Origin: Catenulisporales bacterium
GTDB lineage: Bacteria > Actinomycetota > Actinomycetes > Streptomycetales > Catenulisporaceae
DNA length: 39,811 nt
Direction: 5' to 3'
Assembly: GCA_019510485.1 (NCBI GenBank)
Contig: JAEKKI010000151.1
Span: forward strand, 1-39,811
In this document: positions 15,690 to 24,594 of the stretch, piece by piece
How positions within the stretch are numbered: position 1 is the first letter of the stretch
Layout: every line of letters starts with the position of its first letter
The notes under the pieces: generated by a model
What the model was told of the DNA's origin: nothing
Seen by the model: only the letters and a program-made list of their open reading frames with translations
Database searches by the model: none
Program-made: the position numbers and the translations under genes

Positions 15690-16868
15690 TCACTGCCCAC
15701 CACTGTGCAGGGACGCCCCACCGTACTCGATGTCGGCCCGGAAATCGTTCATGCCGTCCATCGCGACGCCGGCCGCGCCGCGCTCGGCGATCTCCCGGGC
15801 GGCGTCGCGATAGGCGATCGCGCCGGTGGACACCGGGTCCCAGGTCATCACGGTCTGGCCGTACGACGGCGCCTCGGACACCCGCACCGAGCGGGGGATC
15901 GCCGAGGACAGGACCTCGTTCGGGAAGTGGGTGCGCACCTGCTCGGCGACCTCGGTGGACAGCCGGGTACGGGAGTCGTACATCGTCAGCAGGATGGTGG
16001 ACACGTGCAGTTCCGGGTTCAGGTGTCCGCGGATCAGCTCGATGTTGTGCAACAGCTGGCTCAGCCCCTCCAGCGCGTAGTACTCGCACTGGATCGGGAT
16101 CAGCACCTCGGCGCCGGCCACCATCGCGTTGACCGTCAGCAGGCCCAGCGACGGCGGGCAGTCGATGAAGACGTAGTCCATCTTCTTCTGGTACGCCGAC
16201 AGCGCCTTGGCCAGCCGGCCCTCCCGCGCCACCATCGAGACCAGTTCGATCTCGGCGCCGGCCAGGTCGATGGTCGCCGGGCAGCAGTGCAGGTTCGGGA
16301 TCTCCGGCACTTCCTGGACGACCTCGTCCATCGTGTAGCGCTCGATGAGGACGTCGTAGACCGAAGGCACCTCGGCGTGGTGTTCCACGGACAGCGCGGT
16401 GGAGGCGTTGCCCTGCGGGTCCAGATCGATCACCAGCACGTTGGCGCCGGCCTGGGCCAGCGAGGCGGCCAGGTTGACGGTGGTGGTGGTCTTGCCGACG
16501 CCGCCCTTCTGGTTGGCGACGACCAGCACCCGGGTCTTGTCCGGCCGGGGCAGCCGGGTCACGCCGGACAGCGCCTCTATCGCGGCGGCGGCCTGGCGGG
16601 CGATGGGGGTGTCGGCGTCGTTCGCGGTGGCCGGACCCTGGGCGGGGATGGAAGACGATGGCATGTGCGGTACCTGCAACTGTACGGAGGGAGTGGCTCC
16701 CGCGGGGACGTGTCCGGGCTCGTATTCGAGGACCACCGGCGGAGCGGCCATGACGTCGGTGGTCCCGGCAGGGTAATAGGGCTCGTCGTTCAGGCTGTCC
16801 ACCACTGACTGCGCGAGCAGCGGGTCGACCCCCTGGTGCTCTCGATGTTGATTGCCGGGTGCGGCCAC
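15690..16868 (-). CDS. parA: Chromosome-partitioning ATPase ParA (Soj)
   Basis: A deviant-Walker ATPase of 392 residues that binds the nucleoid and draws ParB-parS complexes apart. The deviant Walker A box KGGVGKTTTTVNLAASLAQAG carries the signature lysine; Walker A' VLVIDLDPQGN and Walker B YVFIDCPPSLG follow. About 115 residues precede the ATPase core; this variable Pro/Ala-rich N-terminal extension is longer than the short tails of most chromosomal ParA proteins. GTG at 16868 was chosen because AGGAG lies seven bases upstream; an in-frame TTG at 16910 has no ribosome binding site. It is followed closely by parB. The 243-base upstream region carries two perfect parS palindromes, so ParB may affect parAB expression (inference). 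Confidence 0.94.
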   Translation of the reverse strand: MAAPGNQHREHQGVDPLLAQSVVDSLNDEPYYPAGTTDVMAAPPVVLEYEPGHVPAGATPSVQLQVPHMPSSSIPAQGPATANDADTPIARQAAAAIEALSGVTRLPRPDKTRVLVVANQKGGVGKTTTTVNLAASLAQAGANVLVIDLDPQGNASTALSVEHHAEVPSVYDVLIERYTMDEVVQEVPEIPNLHCCPATIDLAGAEIELVSMVAREGRLAKALSAYQKKMDYVFIDCPPSLGLLTVNAMVAGAEVLIPIQCEYYALEGLSQLLHNIELIRGHLNPELHVSTILLTMYDSRTRLSTEVAEQVRTHFPNEVLSSAIPRSVRVSEAPSYGQTVMTWDPVSTGAIAYRDAAREIAERGAAGVAMDGMNDFRADIEYGGASLHSGGQ

Positions 16869-16982
16869 GGAAGGACTCCTGTCATGGGACGCGCGGAAGG
16901 CTGTGCTCAATCAGAAGCGCGAGTGAAGCTACGAACCAACAGTCTGCCGTACTCGATCGCCTCAGAACGAACGAAGGGCGGT

Positions 16983-16996
16983 GTTTCACAGGAAAG
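16983..16996. promoter_or_regulatory. Degenerate parS-like site upstream of parA
   Basis: GTTTCACAGGAAAG, with mismatches in centre and right arm; about 115 bases upstream of the parA start. Confidence 0.4.
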
Positions 16997-17068
16997 ACTG
17001 TGACGCGAAGCGTCTCCATGACGGGTGGCAGTGGGATACGGGTGGCGAAACATCGCCCCGATCTCAAC

Positions 17069-17082
17069 GTTTCACGTGAAAC
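17069..17082. promoter_or_regulatory. parS site, perfect palindrome GTTTCACGTGAAAC
   Basis: Perfect 14-bp palindrome in the parA-rsmG gap. Confidence 0.93.
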
Positions 17083-17091
17083 GCGGGCACG

Positions 17092-17105
17092 GTTTCACGT
17101 GAAAC
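17092..17105. promoter_or_regulatory. parS site, perfect palindrome, adjacent copy
   Basis: Second perfect palindrome, 23 bases from the first and seven bases past the rsmG stop. It is the rightmost site of the array and the one nearest oriC. Confidence 0.93.
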
Positions 17106-17111
17106 GTAGCT

Positions 17112-17852
17112 TCAGCGTCCCGGCCGCCGGTTCTTCGGCCGCGGCTTCTTCGCACTCCGTACCTGAAGCTCCTGATCGATCCCGACCCGGATCACCGTGG
17201 TCGGCGGATCCACGATCCCGGCGCCCACGCTCTGCACACCCCACCGCGTGGCCCCGAGCTTCGCCAACAGCTCCGCGCTCTCGGTGAGCTCGGCCTCCGC
17301 CGAACCACCCTTCAGCGCGACCATCTCCCCGCCGCCGCGCAGCAGCGGCAGCGACCAGCCGGCCAGCCGGTCCAGCGGAGCGACCGCCCGCGACGTCACC
17401 ACGTCGAACCGCTCCTTGCCGGCGAACTCCTCGGCCCGGCCGCGTAGCACCCGCACGTTGGACAGGCCCAGCACGTCGATCACTTCGTCGAGGAACAGGG
17501 TGCGGCGAAGCAGCGGTTCCAAGAGCGTCACCGACAAGTCCGGTCGGGCCAGGGCCAGCACGATGCCCGGCAGGCCGGCCCCGGATCCGACATCGCAGAC
17601 CGCGATGTCGGCGGCGAGCAGCTCGCCGACCACCGCGCAGTTCAGAATGTGGCGCTCCCACAACCGGGGCACCTCGCGCGGGCCGAGCAGCCCGCGAGTC
17701 ACTCCGGGGCCGGCCAGGATCTCGGCGTAGCGGGTGGCGTCGGCCGCCCGGTCGCCGAACACCGAGACCACCGCCGCCGGCGCCGGACCCAACATCAGTT
17801 CGATCGGGTCGCCGCCGCCGGGGGAGCCGGTCGCCTCTGAGCTTGGTCGCAT
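17112..17852 (-). CDS. rsmG: 16S rRNA (guanine-527-N7)-methyltransferase RsmG (GidB)
   Basis: 246 residues. RsmG methylates N7 of G527 in the 530 loop of 16S rRNA; its loss gives low-level streptomycin resistance in many bacteria. The sequence shows the RsmG-typical lead-in [18 protein letters not shown] motif [17 protein letters not shown], the acidic [15 protein letters not shown] and the [10 protein letters not shown] segment after it. Starts with ATG, 26 bases after jag, at the end of the rpmH-rnpA-yidD-yidC-jag-rsmG series read on the minus strand. The C-terminus is basic ([12 protein letters not shown]), useful for rRNA contact. Confidence 0.95.
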   Translation of the reverse strand: MRPSSEATGSPGGGDPIELMLGPAPAAVVSVFGDRAADATRYAEILAGPGVTRGLLGPREVPRLWERHILNCAVVGELLAADIAVCDVGSGAGLPGIVLALARPDLSVTLLEPLLRRTLFLDEVIDVLGLSNVRVLRGRAEEFAGKERFDVVTSRAVAPLDRLAGWSLPLLRGGGEMVALKGGSAEAELTESAELLAKLGATRWGVQSVGAGIVDPPTTVIRVGIDQELQVRSAKKPRPKNRRPGR

Positions 17853-17878
17853 GTCTCCACTATGTCCCGGCTCGGCCC

Positions 17879-18463
17879 TCAGGCCGACTGTGACACCGCG
17901 GGCAGGACGACGACACAGCGGTTCGGCTCCTCGCCCTCGGACTCGCTGCGCAGGCCCGCGGCCGCAACCGCGTCGTGCACGACCTTGCGCTCGAACGGCG
18001 ACATCGGCGAGAGCTTCACCGGCTCGCCGGACTCGGCGACCTTGCGCGCGGCCTCGGTGCCGATCCGGGTCAGCTCCGAGCGCCGGGTGGCACGGTGGCC
18101 GTCGATGTCCAGCATCAGCCGCGACCGCTCGCCGGTCTCGCGCAGCACGGCCAGCCGCGTCAGCTCCTGCAGCGCGTCCAGCACCTCGCCCTCGGCGCCC
18201 ACCAGGTGCGACAGCTTGCCGCCGACGATGGACACCGAGGCGCGGTCGCCCTCGACGTCCATGTCGATGTCGCCGTCCAGGTCGGCGATGTCGAGCAGGC
18301 CCTCCAGGTAGTCGGCGGCGATGTCGCCCTCACGCTCCAGGCGGGCGATCCGCTCGGCGGCGGACTCGACCGGCTTGTCGGCGCCCTCGGCGGCCGGGCC
18401 GTCGCCGAGTTCGGACTCGACCGACTCGGCCTCGGCCTCGGTCACCGCGGTGGTGTCGCTCAT
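17879..18463 (-). CDS. jag: RNA-binding KH/R3H protein Jag (KhpB/EloR)
   Basis: 194 residues. The N-terminal ~45 are acidic and low-complexity. A KH-type domain follows ([18 protein letters not shown], with [19 protein letters not shown] as its helix-turn-helix part) and then the R3H domain with [12 protein letters not shown] and the acidic SEGEEPNR signature, where R and H bind single-stranded nucleic acid. The family binds RNA and in firmicutes controls cell elongation; the role in actinomycetes is less clear. Reads 15 bases after yidC, with GGAG about ten bases before the ATG, so it is probably co-transcribed. Confidence 0.94.
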   Translation of the reverse strand: MSDTTAVTEAEAESVESELGDGPAAEGADKPVESAAERIARLEREGDIAADYLEGLLDIADLDGDIDMDVEGDRASVSIVGGKLSHLVGAEGEVLDALQELTRLAVLRETGERSRLMLDIDGHRATRRSELTRIGTEAARKVAESGEPVKLSPMSPFERKVVHDAVAAAGLRSESEGEEPNRCVVVLPAVSQSA

Positions 18464-18478
18464 GGGAGTGGAACTCCT

Positions 18479-19465
18479 CTACTTCTTGCGCTTGCTACGA
18501 GTGGTGCGGACCGGCTGCTGGCGCTGACGCGAGACCGCCACCTTGTCCTGGGTCGAGCCGTTCGCGGCGGTGGCCAGTTCCTTGGCCGCCTCCGGGTCCT
18601 TGGCGAGCAGTTCCTGGCGCTTGCGCTCCTCCTTGGCCTTGCGGCGGGCGAGCATCTCCTGCTCCGCCTGGCTGCCGGGCATGGGGGAGTTGCGCAGGGT
18701 GTAGAACTGCTGGCCGATGGTCCACACGTTGGTGGTCATCAGGTACAGCACCACACCGATCTGGACGTTCAGGCTGAAGAACAGCATGCCGAACGGCATG
18801 ACGTAGAGCATGATCTTCTGGCTCTGCATCATGGGGTTCGGGACGGAGTTGTCCAGGTTGGTGTTCTTCGCCATCATCATGCGCTGCGTCAGGAACTGCG
18901 ACGTGGCGTAGACGATCGCCATGATGATGGCGACCACCTGCAGGCTGGTCACCGAGGTGACGCCGACCTTGCCCATCTGGGTCGGCGTGTGGTGCAGGAA
19001 GCTCAGCGATAGCGGGGCACCGAAGAAGTTCGCGTGCTGTGCGCTCCTGGCATCGTCGAAGGACAGCGCACCGACGGCGTTGCCGGAGGCGACGTGGCTG
19101 AGCACGCGGTACAGGCCCATGAAGAACGGCGTCTGCAGCAGGATCGGCATGCACGAGGCGAACGGGGAGGTCCCGTTGTCCTTGTACAGCTTCATCATCT
19201 CCTGCTGAAGCTTCTGCTTGTCGAGCTTGTACTTCTTCTGCAGGGCCTGGATCTGCGGCTGGAGTCGCTGCATGTTCTGCATCGACTTGATCTGCTTGCG
19301 GAACAGCGGGATCATCGCCGCGCGGATGGTGATCGTCAGGAAGATGATCGCCAGCACCCACGAAGCCGAGGACTCGCTGCCGAAGACCGCCCCGAACGCC
19401 CGGTGCCACAGCATCATGACGAAGCTGGTGATCCAGATGATCGGGGCGAGGATTGTGTCGATCAC
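18479..19465 (-). CDS. yidC: Membrane protein insertase YidC (Oxa1 family)
   Basis: 328 residues. YidC inserts and folds membrane proteins, alone or with SecYEG. The first helix ([20 protein letters not shown]) is followed by the core: [19 protein letters not shown] with the conserved positive residue of the hydrophilic groove, the coiled cytoplasmic hairpin [19 protein letters not shown], and helices after it ([30 protein letters not shown], and the last pair around 220-255). The C-terminal ~55 residues are Lys/Arg/Gln-rich, which in this family helps ribosome docking. It lacks the large periplasmic domain of Gram-negatives, as expected. The ATG overlaps the yidD stop by ATGA. Confidence 0.96.
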   Translation of the reverse strand: MIDTILAPIIWITSFVMMLWHRAFGAVFGSESSASWVLAIIFLTITIRAAMIPLFRKQIKSMQNMQRLQPQIQALQKKYKLDKQKLQQEMMKLYKDNGTSPFASCMPILLQTPFFMGLYRVLSHVASGNAVGALSFDDARSAQHANFFGAPLSLSFLHHTPTQMGKVGVTSVTSLQVVAIIMAIVYATSQFLTQRMMMAKNTNLDNSVPNPMMQSQKIMLYVMPFGMLFFSLNVQIGVVLYLMTTNVWTIGQQFYTLRNSPMPGSQAEQEMLARRKAKEERKRQELLAKDPEAAKELATAANGSTQDKVAVSRQRQQPVRTTRSKRKK

Positions 19466-19857
19466 GAGCGCGCTCCTCGGCTGGACGTCAGGTCGGGCCG
19501 GACCGCCTCGCGGGCCGGCTTGGTGGGCATACCGACCATCTCGGTCCGGTCGGAAGTCTGTGGGTCACCACCAGGGGAACTCTCCGCGCCCCGCGAGAGG
19601 TTCCGCGCCCGGCGGCCGCCATCGCCCCGAGGCGCTCTGGGCTTGACTGGATCGTATCCGCCCGAGCTCCACGGATTACACCGCAGCACCCGCCACGCGG
19701 CCATCCCGCCACCCTTGACCGCCCCGTGCACCCGCACGGCCTCGTAGCCGTAGTGCGAGCAGGAGGGTTCGTACTTGCAGACCGGGCCACGCCAGTTGAC
19801 CACCGGGCTCAAGACGATCTGATAGAGCCGGATCAGGCCCATCAACAAGTACTTCAT
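19462..19857 (-). CDS. yidD: Membrane protein insertion efficiency factor YidD
   Basis: 131 residues. The core (1-~75) has an amphipathic start ([18 protein letters not shown]), the signature [15 protein letters not shown] and the [16 protein letters not shown] motif with its conserved cysteines. YidD sits at the inner side of the membrane and assists YidC-dependent insertion. The remaining ~55 residues are polar, basic and probably disordered; this tail is longer than in many YidD proteins. Both ends overlap neighbours by ATGA (rnpA upstream, yidC downstream), so translation of the three is coupled. Confidence 0.94.
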   Translation of the reverse strand: MKYLLMGLIRLYQIVLSPVVNWRGPVCKYEPSCSHYGYEAVRVHGAVKGGGMAAWRVLRCNPWSSGGYDPVKPRAPRGDGGRRARNLSRGAESSPGGDPQTSDRTEMVGMPTKPAREAVRPDLTSSRGARS

Positions 19858-20204
19858 CGCAACAGCTTCCGCAGGGCGGAGTCCAGATCGGCGCCGAGCG
19901 TCGTCCAGTCCGCGGTGGCGGCCGGCGGCAGGGCCCGGACCACGAGCCGCGACCCCGGGGGCAGCTGGTCCAGCCGGTCCCGCACCAGGTGGCGCAGCTT
20001 GCGCTTGACCGCGGTCCGCACCACTGCCGGGCCCACGGCCTTGCTCACCACGAAACCCGCGAGCACCGGCGGGTCGGCCCCGGTCGCCCGATCGGCCGGC
20101 ACCGCCAGGTGCGCGACCAGGGTGGACCGGCCGGCCCGCCGTCCGCCCCGCACCGCCGCACCGAAGTCCGTCGACCTCCGCATCCGATGGGCGGAGGACA
20201 GCAC
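19854..20204 (-). CDS. rnpA: Ribonuclease P protein component
   Basis: 116 residues from the chosen start. RnpA is the basic protein subunit that helps the RNase P ribozyme cut 5' leaders from pre-tRNA. Visible: the family start [20 protein letters not shown], the [20 protein letters not shown] box (the RNR-like basic helix region, here [13 protein letters not shown]) and the [12 protein letters not shown] strand near the end. GTG at 20204 gives the usual N-terminus. A GTG at 20264 is in frame but would overlap rpmH by 32 bases and add 20 atypical residues. The last codons overlap yidD (ATGA). Confidence 0.93.
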   Translation of the reverse strand: MLSSAHRMRRSTDFGAAVRGGRRAGRSTLVAHLAVPADRATGADPPVLAGFVVSKAVGPAVVRTAVKRKLRHLVRDRLDQLPPGSRLVVRALPPAATADWTTLGADLDSALRKLLR

Positions 20205-20232
20205 GACGCGGCCCCGATCCGGACGCGGCGGC

Positions 20233-20370
20233 TCAGGCCGACAGCTCGCTGCGGCCCTTGGCACGGCGGTTGGCCAGGATCGCGCGGCCGGCGCGGGTCC
20301 GCATCCGCAGGCGGAAGCCGTGGGTCTTGGCGCGGCGGCGGTTGTTCGGCTGGAAGGTGCGCTTGCTCAC
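20233..20370 (-). CDS. rpmH: 50S ribosomal protein L34
   Basis: A 45-residue, very basic ribosomal protein of the large subunit. The sequence is the canonical one: [20 protein letters not shown] then [20 protein letters not shown] and SELSA. The start is GTG with GGAG seven bases upstream. It is the first gene of the leftward rpmH-rnpA-yidD-yidC-jag-rsmG unit and is divergent from dnaA, the near-universal bacterial arrangement. Confidence 0.98.
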   Translation of the reverse strand: MSKRTFQPNNRRRAKTHGFRLRMRTRAGRAILANRRAKGRSELSA

Positions 20371-20514
20371 TTGGGGGCTCCGCTGTGTCGTTGGCCGCCC
20401 AACTGGCGCGGCTCACTGCATCTGAGGTCTGTATCTGTGTCTGCGTGGAGGGTCGGACGCCGGTCAGGAATGGCACGGGCGTGCGGTATCGGCAATCGAC
20501 TTCTCGACCTGATT

Positions 20515-20544
20515 ACGGTACGTGCCGCCACCCAGAAGGGTCAA
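20515..20544 (-). promoter_or_regulatory. Candidate rpmH promoter
   Basis: On the minus strand TTGACC (20544-20539) and TACCGT (20520-20515) are 18 bases apart, a good housekeeping-type promoter reading toward rpmH. Confidence 0.6.
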
Positions 20545-20585
20545 ACCCGAGGTCGGCCTGCCCACCGGGACGGCCGTGCGGGCTA

Positions 20586-20636
20586 TTATCCACAGGACCG
20601 CTTCACTTGTGGATAACTAGGGGTACCCGCTACGGT
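20586..20636 (+). promoter_or_regulatory. dnaA promoter with two facing DnaA boxes
   Basis: Two perfect boxes face each other: TTATCCACA at 20586-20594 and its complement TGTGGATAA at 20608-20616. The second overlaps a candidate -35 (TTGTGG, 20607-20612) placed 18 bases before a candidate -10 (TACGGT, 20631-20636). DnaA bound here should repress its own gene, as known for Streptomyces and E. coli dnaA. The boxes are seen directly; the promoter and repression are inferred. Confidence 0.7.
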
Positions 20637-20873
20637 CGGCGGACTGCCCGCCGGGGTCCGCCCCGGCGCATTCTGTGCGGACCGTACCACTCCAACAGGC
20701 TCGGGACCTGTGAAAACGACAGATACGATGACCGACACGGCCACATAGGGTTTTGCCGCAGGCGCGCCCGGTCCACTGTGCACGACCTGTGGAAAGCCTG
20801 TGGAAAGGTGACGCCGAACGGACGACACCCACCCGCCTCATCCGCCGCCGTGGAGAAGAAGGAGCCGCAGGCC

Positions 20874-22568
20874 GTGTCCGACCCGCAAGGCTACACCCCG
20901 GTCCCGCAGCCGCACGCCGCTCCCGCCGATCCGAAGGCCCTGTGGCCGGAGTTCGTCGCCCGCGTCGAGGCGGACGAGTCGCTCACCAAGAGCGAGCAGG
21001 CATTCCTGATGATCCCGGTGCCGGTGGCCGTGATCGGCGACACGGTCGTCCTCGCGGTGCCGGACGAGTTCTCCAAGAACTATCTGGAGCAGCGGCTGGA
21101 GCCGATGCTGATGGCGCACCTGACCGCGATGTTCGGTGCCGACATCAAGAAGTTCAGCCTGTTCGTGGACAAGACGATCGAGAACCAGCCGGCGCCCGCG
21201 GCCGCCTCGAACCAAGCTCCCCCGGCCTTCCAGCCGGCACCGCCGGTCCACCAGCCCCAGCACGTCCAGCAGGGCCGGCACGGCGCTCCTCAGCCCCCTT
21301 GGACGCCGCTGCCGACGGCGCTCCCCGCCCCCGAGGCTCACCCGCAGCCGACGTATCGCGGTGAGGCCCCGGCGTACACGCCCGAGGCCGCACGCATCGG
21401 CGGCATCCCACTGCCGCTGCCGCGTGCCTCCGAGCCGCCGGTCCCCGAGAACGACCCGATAGCGGCCACCATGGCCCTGTCCACGGGCAGCCCCGGCGCC
21501 CGGTCGTCGTCCGCCGACGACTCCGGTGCCAAGGCCCAACAGGCGAAGCTCAACGAGAAGTACGTCTTCGAGACCTTCGTCATCGGCGGCAGCAACCGGT
21601 TCGCGCACGCCGCGGCGGTCGCCGTGGCCGAGGCGCCCGCGAAGGCCTACAACCCGCTGTTCATCTACGGCGACTCCGGACTGGGCAAGACACACCTGCT
21701 CCACGCGATCGGCCACTACGCGCGCAACCTGTATCCCTCGACCCGCGTGCGCTACGTGTCCACCGAGGAGTTCACCAACGACTTCATCAACGCGATCCGC
21801 GACGGCAAGGGCGACCTGCTCCGCCGCCGCTACCGCGACGTCGACATCCTCATGGTCGACGACATCCAGTTCCTGGAGAACAAGGAAGGGACGCAGGAGG
21901 AGTTCTTCCACACCTTCAACACCCTTCATAACGCGTCGAAGCAGATCGTGATCTCCAGCGACCGGCCGCCCAAACAGCTGAACACGCTGGAGGACCGCCT
22001 GCGCTCGCGCTTCGAGTGGGGCCTGATCACCGACATCCAGCCGCCGGAGCTGGAGACCCGGATCGCGATCCTGCGCAAGAAGGCACAGCAGGAGGGCCTG
22101 AACGCGCCGCCGGAGGTCCTGGAGTTCATCGCCTCGAAGATCTCCACCAACATCCGGGAGCTGGAGGGCGCGCTGATCCGGGTCACCGCCTTCGCCTCGC
22201 TGAACCGGGCCCCGGTCGACCTGTCGCTGGCCGAGATCGTGCTGAAGGACCTGGTCCCGAACGCGGCCGGACCGGAGATCACCGCCTCGGTGATCATGGC
22301 GCAGACCGCCATGTACTTCGGGATCACCATGGAAGACCTCTGCGGCACCTCCCGCAGCCGCATCCTGGTGACCGCGAGGCAGATCGCCATGTACCTGTGC
22401 CGGGAGCTCACCGACCTGTCCCTGCCCAAGATCGGGCAGGCCTTCGGCGGTCGCGACCACACCACCGTGATGCACGCCGACCGCAAGATCCGTTCCCTGC
22501 TGCCGGAGCGCCGCGCCATCTTCAATCAGGTCACCGAGCTGACGAACCGGATCAAGCAGTCCGGCTGA
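20874..22568 (+). CDS. dnaA: Chromosomal replication initiator DnaA
   Basis: 564 residues. DnaA-ATP binds the boxes in oriC, opens the duplex and brings in the helicase. Domain I (about 15-105, [15 protein letters not shown] to [11 protein letters not shown]), a long Pro/Ala/Gln-rich domain II linker (about 110-220), the AAA+ domain III (Walker A GDSGLGKT with K272, Walker B LMVDDIQF with D329-D330, then the [10 protein letters not shown] sensor 1 region) and domain IV with the DNA-reading signature [15 protein letters not shown] near 525-540. The linker makes it longer than E. coli DnaA and is typical of actinomycetes. GTG at 20874 follows AAGGAG by nine bases; a GTG at 20850 is in frame without a binding site. 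Confidence 0.96.
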   Translation: MSDPQGYTPVPQPHAAPADPKALWPEFVARVEADESLTKSEQAFLMIPVPVAVIGDTVVLAVPDEFSKNYLEQRLEPMLMAHLTAMFGADIKKFSLFVDKTIENQPAPAAASNQAPPAFQPAPPVHQPQHVQQGRHGAPQPPWTPLPTALPAPEAHPQPTYRGEAPAYTPEAARIGGIPLPLPRASEPPVPENDPIAATMALSTGSPGARSSSADDSGAKAQQAKLNEKYVFETFVIGGSNRFAHAAAVAVAEAPAKAYNPLFIYGDSGLGKTHLLHAIGHYARNLYPSTRVRYVSTEEFTNDFINAIRDGKGDLLRRRYRDVDILMVDDIQFLENKEGTQEEFFHTFNTLHNASKQIVISSDRPPKQLNTLEDRLRSRFEWGLITDIQPPELETRIAILRKKAQQEGLNAPPEVLEFIASKISTNIRELEGALIRVTAFASLNRAPVDLSLAEIVLKDLVPNAAGPEITASVIMAQTAMYFGITMEDLCGTSRSRILVTARQIAMYLCRELTDLSLPKIGQAFGGRDHTTVMHADRKIRSLLPERRAIFNQVTELTNRIKQSG

Positions 22569-22584
22569 TCCGCACTCTGGCGAG

Positions 22585-22623
22585 AGGTCCCCGCACGGTC
22601 AGTCACCGTGCGGGGACCTTTTT
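22585..22623 (+). terminator. Strong intrinsic terminator after dnaA
   Basis: A 15-bp perfect stem (AGGTCCCCGCACGGT, 5-base loop CAGTC, ACCGTGCGGGGACCT) ending in a run of five T. It should stop dnaA transcription before oriC. A second, looser inverted repeat (TCGTGATCC 22623-22631 with GGATCACGA 22665-22673) follows. Confidence 0.9.
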
Positions 22624-23008
22624 CGTGATCCTGGAGGGAGCCGGCGTCCCCCCCCTTCCCGGCGGGATCACGACACGCCGACGATCAAAACGCGGCGCTT
22701 CCCACCTTTCATAGCGCCTTGTCGATTAATGTCTCACTTGTCCACTTCAAGGCTCTATGTCGCTAAGGAGACGTGCAAAGGCCCGACGTTCGACAGGTTC
22801 AACATGTCCCCCACATGGCGGAGTGGACGATCGCGCCTGCCTGGGGAAAAGTCGGGGGAAAACTGGGGATAACCTGTGGACAGAGCTGTGTGTAACTGAG
22901 TGGACGTGTGGATACCGGCGAGTTATCCCCAGTGGTGATTTGTTTTCCACAGGTTAATACACAGGCGATGTGGACTAACAAAATAGGTCTGAGCTGCCCA
23001 AAGACCGG

Positions 23009-23043
23009 TTATCCACAGTATCCACAGCCCCTACTACTACTAC
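23009..23043 (+). promoter_or_regulatory. Predicted origin unwinding unit: tandem DnaA boxes, GC spacer, DnaA-trios
   Basis: Two abutting boxes (perfect TTATCCACA, then GTATCCACA) are followed by GCCC and then CTACTACTACTAC (23031-23043). On the other strand this is four 3'-GAT-5' trios. That order, boxes then GC spacer then DnaA-trios, is the 'basal unwinding system' defined in Bacillus subtilis and proposed to be widespread. Confidence 0.75.
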
Positions 23044-23332
23044 GGAAACAGTTAGCTACGGCCGCCGATTTGAATCGTCTCGGCCCACATCTGTGGAAAA
23101 CCTGCGGACCACTCATTGGACGTCCGAAGCGCCGAGAGCCGAATTCACTCTTTCAGGTGGCACTGACAGCTCTTCCCGCTCTGTCGCCGTTTCAACCCGC
23201 TGACCGCCCGACTTGGGGCACACTGGAACCTCCCCGACATGCCGACGATTCACAGCCTGTGGGTCGGCCACGGCATGATGGGACGCTGGTTCCGACGAGC
23301 AGCAGGTAGTTGAAAGCAGGAGGCGGGTTCCG

Positions 23333-24517
23333 GTGAAGTTCCGGGTCGAGCGCGACGTCCTTTCCGAGGCCGTGGCATGGACCGCGCGGTCCCTGCCCAG
23401 CCGCCCGGCCGCCCCGGTGCTGGCCGGCCTGGTCTTCGAGGCCGCCGAGGGCGACGGCGGCGAGGGCTCGGTCACCCTGTCCGGCTTCGACTACGAGGTC
23501 TCCTCGCGAGCCGAGATCACCGCCGACGTCACCGAGGCAGGCCGGATCCTGATCCACGGCAAGCTGCTCGCCGACATCGCCAAGTCGCTGCCGAACCGCC
23601 CGGTGGAGTTCGCGACCGAGGGCTCCAAGGTCCTGCTGTCGTGCGGCTCCAGCCGCTTCACCCTGCAGACGCTGCCGGTGGAGGACTACCCGGCGCTGCC
23701 GACGATGCCGACCACCACCGGCGCCGTCACGGCCGCGGGGCTGGCCGGGGCGGTCTCCCAGGTGGCCATCGCCGCCGGGCGCGACGACACCATCCCGATG
23801 CTCACCGGCATCCGCGTGGAGATCGAGGGCGAGAAGATCACCCTGGTCGCCACCGACCGGTTCCGGCTGGCCGTCCGCGAGCTCCAGTGGAAGCCCGAGC
23901 AGCAGGACATGTCGGCGACCGCGCTGATCCCCTCCAAGATCCTGTCCGACACCGCCAAGGCGCTCACCGGCGGCGACTGGGTCACCTTGGCGCTGTCCTC
24001 CGGCGATGCCGGGGAGGGCCTCATCGGCTTCGAGTCCGGTGACGGGGCATCGAGCGGCGGCAAGGGCTCGCGCCGGATGACCTCGCGGCTGCTGTCCGGC
24101 GAGTTCGTGAAGTACCGCTCGCTGTTCCCGAACGAGTACAACATCACCGCCACGGTCGAGACCGCGCCGTTCCTGGAGGCCGCCAAGCGCGTGTCCCTGG
24201 TGGCCGACCGCACCTCCCCGATCAAGCTCACCTTCACCCAGGGCGAGGTGACCCTGGAGGCCGGCGCGGGCGACGAGGCGCAGGCCTCCGAGGCCATGGA
24301 CGCGGTCCTGGACGGCGAGGACATCGCCGTCTCGTTCAACCCCGCCTTCCTGCTCGACGGCCTGCAGGTGATCGACACCCAGTACGCGCAGCTGTCGTTC
24401 ACCGTCGCCAGCAAGCCCGCGGTGCTCATGGGCCGCCCGGCCCTGGACGCCCCGCCGCAGGACGAATTCCGTTACCTGATGATGCCGCTGCGTGTTCCGG
24501 GCCAGTCCGCGGGCTGA
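23333..24517 (+). CDS. dnaN: DNA polymerase III sliding clamp (beta subunit)
   Basis: 394 residues. The homodimeric ring holds the replicative polymerase on DNA and serves as a docking platform for repair and replication factors. The three clamp domains follow one another at about 1-125, 130-265 and 270-394; typical stretches are SVTLSGFDYEVSSRAEI, TDRFRLAVRELQW in domain 2 and the C-terminal YLMMPLRVPG, a form of the family's MPMR/MPLR ending that lines the peptide-binding pocket. GTG at 23333 with AGGAGG nine bases upstream. It leads the rightward series dnaN-gnd-recF. Confidence 0.97.
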   Translation: MKFRVERDVLSEAVAWTARSLPSRPAAPVLAGLVFEAAEGDGGEGSVTLSGFDYEVSSRAEITADVTEAGRILIHGKLLADIAKSLPNRPVEFATEGSKVLLSCGSSRFTLQTLPVEDYPALPTMPTTTGAVTAAGLAGAVSQVAIAAGRDDTIPMLTGIRVEIEGEKITLVATDRFRLAVRELQWKPEQQDMSATALIPSKILSDTAKALTGGDWVTLALSSGDAGEGLIGFESGDGASSGGKGSRRMTSRLLSGEFVKYRSLFPNEYNITATVETAPFLEAAKRVSLVADRTSPIKLTFTQGEVTLEAGAGDEAQASEAMDAVLDGEDIAVSFNPAFLLDGLQVIDTQYAQLSFTVASKPAVLMGRPALDAPPQDEFRYLMMPLRVPGQSAG

Positions 24518-24594
24518 CCCGGACAGCACTCGCAACACAGTCGCCGTACTGTCGTAGACGACAACTCGATCAGGTGATGAAAGAAGGAAGACCC

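Larger units (their letters stand above)
20371..20873. promoter_or_regulatory. rpmH-dnaA divergent promoter region
   Basis: About 500 bases without a gene. It holds the leftward rpmH promoter, a pair of facing DnaA boxes, a candidate dnaA promoter and a ~235-base leader before dnaA. In the leader, TGTGGAAAG occurs twice at 11-base spacing (20788-20796 and 20799-20807), a weak DnaA-box-like direct repeat. A six-codon frame beginning ATGACCGACACGG at about 20728 is present, with no further support. Confidence 0.7.
22569..23332. other. oriC: oriC: chromosomal origin of replication
   Basis: The 764-base dnaA-dnaN gap. DnaA boxes, full or one-to-two bases off, read TTGTCCACT (22738), and on the minus strand TCGTCCACT (22822-22830), TTATCCCCA (22864-22872), CTGTCCACA (22875-22883), ACGTCCACT (22899-22907), GTATCCACA (22907-22915); then plus TTATCCCCA (22923-22931), TTTTCCACA (22943-22951), minus TAGTCCACA (22969-22977), plus TTATCCACA (23009-23017) and GTATCCACA (23018-23026), minus TTTTCCACA (23092-23100). 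The base composition drops clearly between 22.72 and 23.06 kb compared with the genes. The tail (23.1-23.33 kb) has no further boxes and should hold the dnaN promoter. Confidence 0.95.

Noticed and set aside
20728-20748. Six-codon upstream frame in the dnaA leader
   Set aside because: No ribosome binding site or conservation can be shown; such short frames are expected by chance.
23031-23043. CTA repeat taken as a simple microsatellite
   Set aside because: Its exact place after tandem DnaA boxes and a GC spacer makes the unwinding element a better explanation.
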